Positions 57,154 to 64,000 of a stretch of 64,000 nt of DNA are shown piece by piece; position 1 is the first letter of the stretch, and every line of letters starts with the position of its first letter. The stretch is from assembly GCF_032362555.1 (NCBI RefSeq), contig NC_083525.1:4077501-4141500 (forward strand), read 5' to 3'. The notes under the pieces are model-generated. The model saw only the letters and a program-made list of their open reading frames with translations, made no database searches and had not been told where the DNA came from. Source of the stretch: Amyelois transitella. Lineage: Eukaryota; Arthropoda; Insecta; Lepidoptera; Pyralidae. A program made the position numbers and the translations under genes.

Positions 57154-60083
57154 ATGGTTCGAGGTTAGTATATTTACATAACTATACATAATGTCACGCT
57201 AGCGGTGGTAATAGTAATGCATCCTTTGTCCGTAGTACATACCCTCCTGCAGGGTTCTATTGCAATTTCAGTGTAAAACTTAAAATGCCGCGTTTTAATT
57301 CGAGTTGATTTTATTTAATTCCTAATGAGGTACATACTCTACATTTTTTATAGGACAGGTGATATCTTAGATACTATTTTACATCATGAATGTATGCTGT
57401 TTAATTTTATAGATTGCAAATAAATACTAAATTAACATAGGCAGTTCACTCTATTTATTGGTGAAGGTAACTAAAATGCAATTATTTTATGCAAATTCAT
57501 ATTGTAGAATTTAACCCTAGGCTTGTATTTTTATGTAATCCTTATTTTATTTAGGAATAGAATTATTCTCTAACAAAATTGCTCATTCCAAAACACATCA
57601 CATACTCTTGAGATGTGTGATATAATTATGATTTAAATATTGTTTTTAACAAACATTAAGCTAGAAGCTGAGAGATCCAAATGTACCTTTTTGAAGTCTG
57701 TATACAACTAATAGTATGAAGTAATTTCTAGTAAATATTGCATATTATTGATGTTATAAAAATATAAGCATTCTACTATCTTACATTATACATTTACGTT
57801 TTTTCTAGAGGTCATACAAAATTTTTAGGGTTAAAAAAAACAAAATTAAGTATTATTTTGTTAATTATACTATTGGACACTAAATTCTAGTGAAATTATG
57901 TTATACAAGTGTCAAGTATGGATTCACCTTGAATAAGATTGTTTAAACACTGTCTTGATTAGAGAAAAGTGTGATTTATGACTAGTGAAATAGCTTAGAT
58001 ATGAATTGAGTAGAACATGAACCTTAATGGTAATTACATAATTTAGTAATCTATCTAGTTAGAAAGAAATGTTTTTTTTTAAACAACATTTAAAACTGGT
58101 TACAGCCAGTAGCTTGATGGCGGGTCAAGAGGGTGTAAAGACACCACACCGCATTGAACTGTGTGAGGAGAAGCCAGTCAGAGCCACACGCAATTATCGA
58201 AAGCGCAGGTAACTGCACCTGACACTTTCCTATATTATATATATTAATTTCATATTATATTTTCTTATATAATATATGTACTGTTGCAAATGCTTATTAT
58301 TTTTAGTAATTATTTTTTTCTTTTATTATTGGCTCCAATATATTGATTTCTTTTATTTTATTTATTAAGTTGTTAGATCTATCATAAAAATTTGCAAAAA
58401 TTGTTAATAAGTCATCATAAGTCATTGATAAGTCATGTAGGTCATGTTATCATTGTGGAACATTTTATAGGATAATAGCCGATGCAGCACCAAAGACTGA
58501 AAATGCCGAACTAAAACAGGAGCCTCCACTGAAAAAAATTGAGCTGAGATCTAAGCCATTAAAGACAAGTAACGGGATAACAAATATGACAAACGGACAT
58601 ACAGCACGCTCGCGAGCGGCACGTGCTGCTGCCCGCGCGGCTGAGAGCCACAAACTGACTGAATACTTTAAAGAAGAGCTCAAGAGCCCTAAGGTTGAGA
58701 CCCCACCATCCCCCCCACCCATAGAAAAGACTGTGACTGTAGAACCTAAAGTGGCTAATGGAAATAGCAATCATAAACTGACTGAGTACTTCCCAGTTAG
58801 ACGTAGTGTAAGAAAGACTTCCAAATGTGTGATGGCTGAGAAGATGAGGGATTTGGAGAGAGCAATTAGGGAGCAGCGAGAGGATGGATTGCAGGTGGGA
58901 ATACTGTCTGTCAATTTCAAAATACTAGTTGCAGTCAATTGCACATACAGTTACCCTGCATAGAACTCTTATCACATGGTAATATAGATGAATATGCAGT
59001 GAATTTGCGTAGGTTGATATGCTGTTGGCTACATTAATACTTACATTAATTGATGTAACACCAATGACATTTCTGACAAAGCAAATTTATAATCTAAATA
59101 TTTTATTAAAGAAATATATACACTAGAGTCTATTTATTTTGATTGGAATGTTCATCTCAGAACAACACATTCAAAATTAGTATCTGGGCGGGCTTCTCAA
59201 AAATTACCAATGTCAAAGCCCAATACTAATGCAGAAATTCGTACATATTTAAGTAAAAATCTCCATTCCATCAGGTGGCATATTTCGACGGCAAGGGTCG
59301 CGGCGTGATCGCTACCCGGCCGTTCGGACGCGGTCAGTTCGTGGTAGAGTACACGGGAGAGCTGGTGGGCGTGGCCGAGGCGAGGGAGCGAGAACACAAG
59401 TACGCGCAGGACCCGAACGCCGGCTGCTATATGTACTACTTCAGGCACGGAGATCAGCAGTATTGGTGAGACATTGATTGTCAAACCACAAACAATATTA
59501 TCCATCATTATACAAAAAATAAAGTTTTGTGGAATTATTGTTTTGTGCTAGAGGGGTAATTCTTATATTCCTTAGCTTGATTTAGTATCATCTTAAGACC
59601 ACACCTGTATTTTGGTGGGTTAACTAAGTTTTTTTAAGTTCTATGTTTTTAATACTTCCCTATCTGCAGAAACAAATGTCTAGCCAAACAAAACTCCATC
59701 ATCCTCCTGGCTCTAGTCCAGGTTGCGAACTCCCCGACGCGTATTACCTCAGTAGTCCCGGATAGGGAATGCTTTGCAGGAGAACATAATTCATATTTGG
59801 ATCATGGTTATTCAGTCAATAACTACTTTACTGAATTCGCAAATTTCTGCAATATCGGCCTTCTATTTGTTTCAGTATCGACGCCACCGCCGAATCTGGT
59901 CGTCTCGGGCGTCTGGTGAACCACTCGCGCAACGGCAACCTCCTGACGAAGGCCGTGTGGGTGGACGGTCCCCGGCTGGTGCTGCTGGCCGCTCAGGACA
60001 TCAGGCCCGGCGAGGAGCTCACCTACGACTACGGCGACCGCTCCAAGGAGTCGCTGCAGCACCATCCGTGGCTCGCGCTCTGA
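57154..60083 (+). CDS. Set8: Set8/PR-Set7 histone H4 lysine-20 monomethyltransferase
   Basis: Five exons: 57154-57163 (MVR, then one base), 58106-58208, 58471-58894, 59275-59465 and 59876-60083, in phase, 311 residues. If the first exon is not coding, translation starts at ATG 58117 and gives 304 residues. The disordered N-terminal half carries basic and Ala/Arg-rich stretches and two KLTEYF motifs (58652-58669 and 58775-58792). The second is followed by PVRRSVRK, matching the PCNA-dependent degron position in human SET8 (KLTDFYPVRRSSRK). The SET domain begins at GKGRGVIATRPFGRGQFVVE and contains CYMYYF, ATAESGRLGRLVNHSRNGN (the NHS core) and LTYDYGDRSKESLQHHPW. It makes H4K20me1 on nucleosomes and is essential for the cell cycle and chromosome compaction. 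The gene starts divergently from HDAC8. Confidence 0.93.
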
Positions 60084-60534
60084 CCTGGGTGAGCCTTTGG
60101 ATATGTCAAATTTTGTATTGATGCAACGGCGGATTTCTGTCGTCTCGAGCAAACTATGCCAGACTCAGTATGGTCCACCCTCTGACTTAGATAAATCGAA
60201 TGTCATTTGAATGTATGAATATATATCGGCATATAAGGACATGGCGGCGGCGGGAAAACGGCAAACAATGCTTCAGCAATTCTTTCTTATATAGTGTTTC
60301 AATTACACCTTCAGATGGTTTTAAAAATTGGGTCAGTTAAAGGTTTTCAAAAGATTTTTCTGAAGTTTTGATAGACTAATTAGTGTTTTTTTTTTGCGAC
60401 TGGTATAACGATTAAGCAAAACAGTGTGATTCCCACGGTTTTGTATCCCCACTGTTCGGTCACAAAAACCTTAACCACTAGACCACAGAGATAGTTTTCG
60501 TCAAATCAACTCACAGTATATTTTTTATTTTCAG
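60084..60534 (+). other. Probable intron in the Set8 3' UTR
   Basis: A good donor (CCTGG|GTGAGC) lies 5 nt after the stop codon and a good acceptor (TTTTATTTTCAG) ends at 60534. This would place an intron directly behind the stop, too close to trigger decay under the usual 50-55-nt rule. The intron contains a tRNA-like SINE relic on the - strand at about 60400-60495 (GGTCTAGTGGTTAAGG). Confidence 0.45.
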
Positions 60535-62468
60535 GTGCTCATCAAAAAATCTCAATTGGACTTCTAAGCATTATTTATTAATTTAGCCTTAGTTATTATG
60601 AAGTTTGTTGATAAAAATTTTGTTTGAGGTTGGACATATTGTGTATTGTTAAGTAGTGAGACAAGTGGCCTAACTCTAGTTATGTGAAAAGGGTGGAGAG
60701 TTCATGGAATGGGAAAAACTGCCTTATGCCACTCGTAATAAGGACAAGAGTTCCGACGATAAAAGATTCGCCTTAGTTAACGTTAAGGTTGAGAGGAAAG
60801 CGTCAGCTCTATAGTTTTGTTTCTTGTCTTTGGAAACTATCTACATTTTCAATATTTATTAGCAAGAAATTATGACGAGAAACAAAATGCAGAGCGACTG
60901 TTTGAATGTGGTATACGAGAGTTATTATTTGTTTTGTATCAAGTTTTGTATGCGATTATTCGTATGCTAACAGTATTTGAACTTTAGTGCAATGCTAAAG
61001 TCATTGCTTGATATCTCTGTAATCACTTGCTGAGGTGAAATCCAAAGAAATTTAATATTTCGTACGGAATATGTATTGCGATTTATAAAAGCAACTTAAA
61101 ATCGAGTTTATGTTGACATTAAATACTTATTGTCTGTTTTTTTAAGTAAAAAATTGGTAAACAAAAATATCATGTGACTAAAGCTCCAATCTAAGAATTA
61201 TATTTATGATAAGAAGTGAGTGTGGTTGAATAGCTGCGAGTCGCATGGATTTCTTGTGTTCCTAATTTTAAACACTAAACAAACAGAATATAGGTATTTT
61301 CAAAACAAACTTAATTTGACGGCATTTAAATGAAAAACTTTGAGAAAAGACAATGGTTTTTAAATCGTCTGGATGATAATGTGAAGTTATGATTATAGTA
61401 ATGTCGCCTGGTGAGAGAAACAACGGAGGACCCGGGGACCGTCTGTTCTCACGACAGTGGGCAAAGTAGGAAAGTATGGTCAGTATAGGTAATATAAATT
61501 ATAACGCATTGTGACTGACCTGACTTATTCACGAATGTTGAAAGGCAATAGGTATGTCTTCTCTCTCTCTGTCTTGTTAGAGTAAGTAGAAAGAGAGAAC
61601 CGATCAGACATATTACTTTTAAACGATCGTGATTAAGGGGGCCTATTGCTTGGATCCTGGTTCCACCATCAATTCCTGAATGTGCAGGTTTTCTCACGAT
61701 GTTAATATTTGGCACTAGCACAATATGAAACAACAAATATCCGCAAAGTCTAAGCCAGAGACGCTGCTATGGTACAAAGAACAACCTAACGGTTGTAATT
61801 TAACTATATCCATCTTTATAAAATGTAATTTGTATATTAAATATACCTGACTTACACATAAGAAAAAATTAACAATTGAAGCGTATTTGGTGAACAAAAA
61901 GTTACCATAACAAAATGGAAAAAAGGTCGAGTTAAACTACAAATGTATAACATAACATATAATTTTAAACTGATCGATAAATTAGTAAAATAAAAATAAT
62001 AAGCGATAATTATGGCATCATGATAGCAAGATCGACGGAAGCTTTTGGTAGTTCATCAAGGTAAATCAAATTCTGTCAAGTGACGTGTAAAGCTGGTTTT
62101 GAAGAGTCAAAATCCTGACTTATTCCTGATCACGACACCAACTCGAATAATATCGTTATTGTTAATTAAGCTTACGTTAATTATAAAAGACGCGAGGTTG
62201 TAAGTTGCTCACTACGTGAACATGATATTTATGATTCCTAAATGATCCTTAAAAAGATATAAATTTGTTACGTAGAAAATTGTTTATGGAAATTATGCTT
62301 TAGTCTCGTGCCGTATTGTATTGAGTAGAATTACGAATAATTTGACCACCGACAACACATAATCTGCTACTCACTATTTTCGTTTCTCATTAGAATTGTA
62401 ACTCCTTTCAGGTATTATAATGCATCTACAGATTTTTTTTACCGAATTGTACTTGTTCTTAAATGCAT
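60535..62468. other. Intergenic right of Set8
   Basis: No coding exon recognised. It contains an inverted relic of the family B SINE at about 61625-61730 (CTGAATGTGCAGGTTTTCTC) and a CT-rich run at 61559-61575. The rest is plain AT-rich DNA. Confidence 0.5.
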
Positions 62469-63816
62469 TTAACCCTAGATCACTAACCTTATTTTACGAC
62501 GTTTAATACTAACCTTCGTCGTTTCGACTACGCTCTATAATGGAGGGGGCTTAGTGGTTTATTAAAAAAATATATATTCTAATTAATGTTTTTATTTTAA
62601 AAACAAAGTATTAATCTTCATATTTAAAGATAATAATATACACTTTAACATTTTTTTTTATTCAAACAGTCTTATTAATGAGATCTCAGTTTACATGCAA
62701 AATCAACTTTTTCAAAATTTATAAACATAACGGTACATATTATATATAACATCAAATTGTTCTAAATAAACTGTTAATTATAAAAATAATATTAGAATAA
62801 TCAATTAAAAACAAAATTTTGGCAATAGCTTAGGAACTAAAACATTTGTGACACACATCAAGTTTGTTATCCCCACACAACGATTTATTGCACTTAGTGC
62901 ACCTACTCTTAGTCATATAAGTATAATAAATGATTATCTTTCATTGCTGCAGATAATTGTGAGAATGCCAATGAGAGCTCTAATTTCATTAGGATCGGTT
63001 GGTCTCTCTCTCTGTGTAGATTTTAATGTTTTATATTTATGAGATTTTATTGCTATCTCGGCATTGGTGTGGGTGACAATTAAATCAATCATATTATCAG
63101 TAATGAAACATGAAAAGCATCCCAGAGGCTCTAAAAGATTTTTACAAGAGCGTACAGGTCCAGGTCTTATATGAACTATGTTCCTTGAAGCTGTTCTGCT
63201 TAGTGACCTTGACTGTTGTGACGACCATTTGTGTTTTATCTTTCCCACGAAGAATAGTACCTACGCGATGGTCTTATAATCAAGTCGCTACGGTCTGCTG
63301 AAGTGCTAGGTGTCGCGTCATCAGTAGAACATGGTGGAGATGTATCATTTGCCTCATAATCTTCATCCGGAAGTTGCTCGTCATTCACAGTAAAAACTTC
63401 ATCTTCACCCTCCGTTTCATACGCGGGATCAGCCTCAAGGTGGTCTTCGGGCTCACTCTCTGACAAATTTTCCTCCTCACTGTCATCATTTAATAACACC
63501 GCAAGGACCGCATCTAAAAAAATGAAATATTAGACACCATTATTAATCAAAAAAAGATAAAAGAACGTTATTTTAACTTAACTAAATAGTACAAAAAGTT
63601 ACGTTACTACTAACCTTCGTCGATGCGACGAGCCATGGTTGCTGGAACGGCGCGCACAGCCCCCCTACGCACAGAACACTACCGTCCGTCGCGAGGGCAA
63701 CGGGTCGACTGGGATTAGCTCGAATTAGAAAACCGCACGGTCGCGCGCGCAAAAGTTATCGCGATTTTTTTGGTGACGCGTCGTCGAATCGACGAAGGTT
63801 AGTAATCTAGGGTTAA
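62469..63816. mobile_element. Internally deleted piggyBac-type DNA transposon
   Basis: It is bounded by TTAA on both sides (62469-62472 and 63813-63816). The terminal inverted repeats are CCCTAGATCACTAACCTT (left) and the inverse of CCCTAGATTACTAACCTT (right), 17 of 18 identical. Inside each end are repeats of CTAACCTTCGTCG with short palindromes such as TCGTCGATGCGACGA. TTAA target sites and CCC/GGG-beginning ends are hallmarks of piggyBac elements. At about 1.34 kb it is roughly half the size of an autonomous copy and keeps only both ends of the transposase gene. Confidence 0.88.
62830..63636 (-). pseudogene. piggyBac transposase remnant: N-terminus plus Cys-rich tail, core deleted
   Basis: The - strand start is ATG 63636 (MARRIDE, then a donor GTTAGT at 63614). 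The acceptor at 63514-63515 resumes with DAVLAVLLNDDSEEE and an acidic stretch. A frameshift near 63240 separates this from the next block, which reads KIKHKWSSQQSRSLSRTASR and NIVHIRPGP, then LEPLGCFSCFITDNMIDLIV. That is the start of the piggyBac DDD transposase region, up to about RALIGILTIICSNE. The frame then closes and sequence jumps to SRCTKCNKSLCGDNKLDVCH with KCFSS and a stop (62830-62832), the C-terminal Cys-rich DNA-binding domain. The catalytic aspartates and everything between are missing, so it cannot be an active transposase. Confidence 0.85.
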
Positions 63817-64000
63817 AATGCAGAGGTTTTAAAACTTTTTGAAAACTTAGACAAGTCTATTTAATTTTAAGTACAAGGGCAACACATGTTTGTCTGAACG
63901 CATTTGCAATACGAGGCGAGGCCTAATAAATTTGACCGAGATAGCTCGCCTCGTACTACAAGCGCGATGTGTGTTGCTAGTAACACAATTTATTTAAGAG
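63817..64000. repeat. Short inverted-repeat segment at the window end
   Basis: TACGAGGCGAG (63910-63920) is the inverse of CTCGCCTCGTA (63945-63955), and the outer flanks GCAACACATG and GATGTGTGTTG are also roughly inverse. It may be a small MITE. The right neighbour is cut by the window edge. Confidence 0.4.

Noticed and set aside
58465-58774. Two antisense frames over the Set8 N-terminal exon
   Set aside because: Shadows of the Set8 exon; the + strand has phase-consistent splice sites and family similarity.

Overview
This window is nuclear DNA from an animal, almost certainly a moth or butterfly (Lepidoptera). The evidence is an AT-rich background, GT-AG introns, nine single-copy protein genes whose products match insect families, an alanine/tryptophan-rich cuticle protein with 18-residue-type motifs, and dozens of relics of short retroelements of a kind common in moth genomes. 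There are no operons, no CRISPR arrays and no bacterial signals. The exon models were built by hand from reading frame, splice-site phase and protein-family knowledge; every intron junction quoted keeps the frame.

Layout. 1-14600 is gene-free and filled with decayed SINE copies and foldbacks. 14600-24260 holds a TATA-driven cuticle protein gene whose 8.2-kb first intron splits the signal peptide. 25591-32193 is a 13-exon pickpocket-type DEG/ENaC sodium channel gene (+). It converges on MED31 (-), the Mediator subunit (32764-35145). 35146-38854 is repeat territory, including a foldback element ending in TTCGGC arrays. 38855-39673 is an intronless SNAP29 (+). 40697-42024 is a ZAD/C2H2 zinc-finger factor (-). 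44375-49349 is translation factor eIF3c (+). 50640-51880 is the ubiquitin-conjugating enzyme UBE2L3/Ubc10 (+). HDAC8 (-, 52905-56495) converges on it. HDAC8 and Set8/KMT5A (+, 57154-60083), two chromatin enzymes, diverge from a shared 658-bp interval. 60084-64000 is gene-poor and contains a piggyBac-type element (TTAA ends at 62469 and 63816). The middle of that element's transposase gene is deleted, leaving only the N-terminus and the C-terminal Cys-rich tail.

Most of the genes are housekeeping (transcription, translation, ubiquitin, membrane fusion, chromatin). The cuticle protein and the sodium channel are the two tissue-restricted types. I do not see a multi-gene system like those of bacteria. 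The items most worth checking are: HDAC8 lacks the catalytic-dyad aspartate (Asn in its place) while every other active-site residue is kept; Set8 carries two KLTEYF motifs; the pickpocket gene has near-perfect palindromes inside intron 4; a 50-bp-arm hairpin lies in the left flank; and the piggyBac element's presumed transposase-binding repeat overlaps its own start codon and first splice donor.
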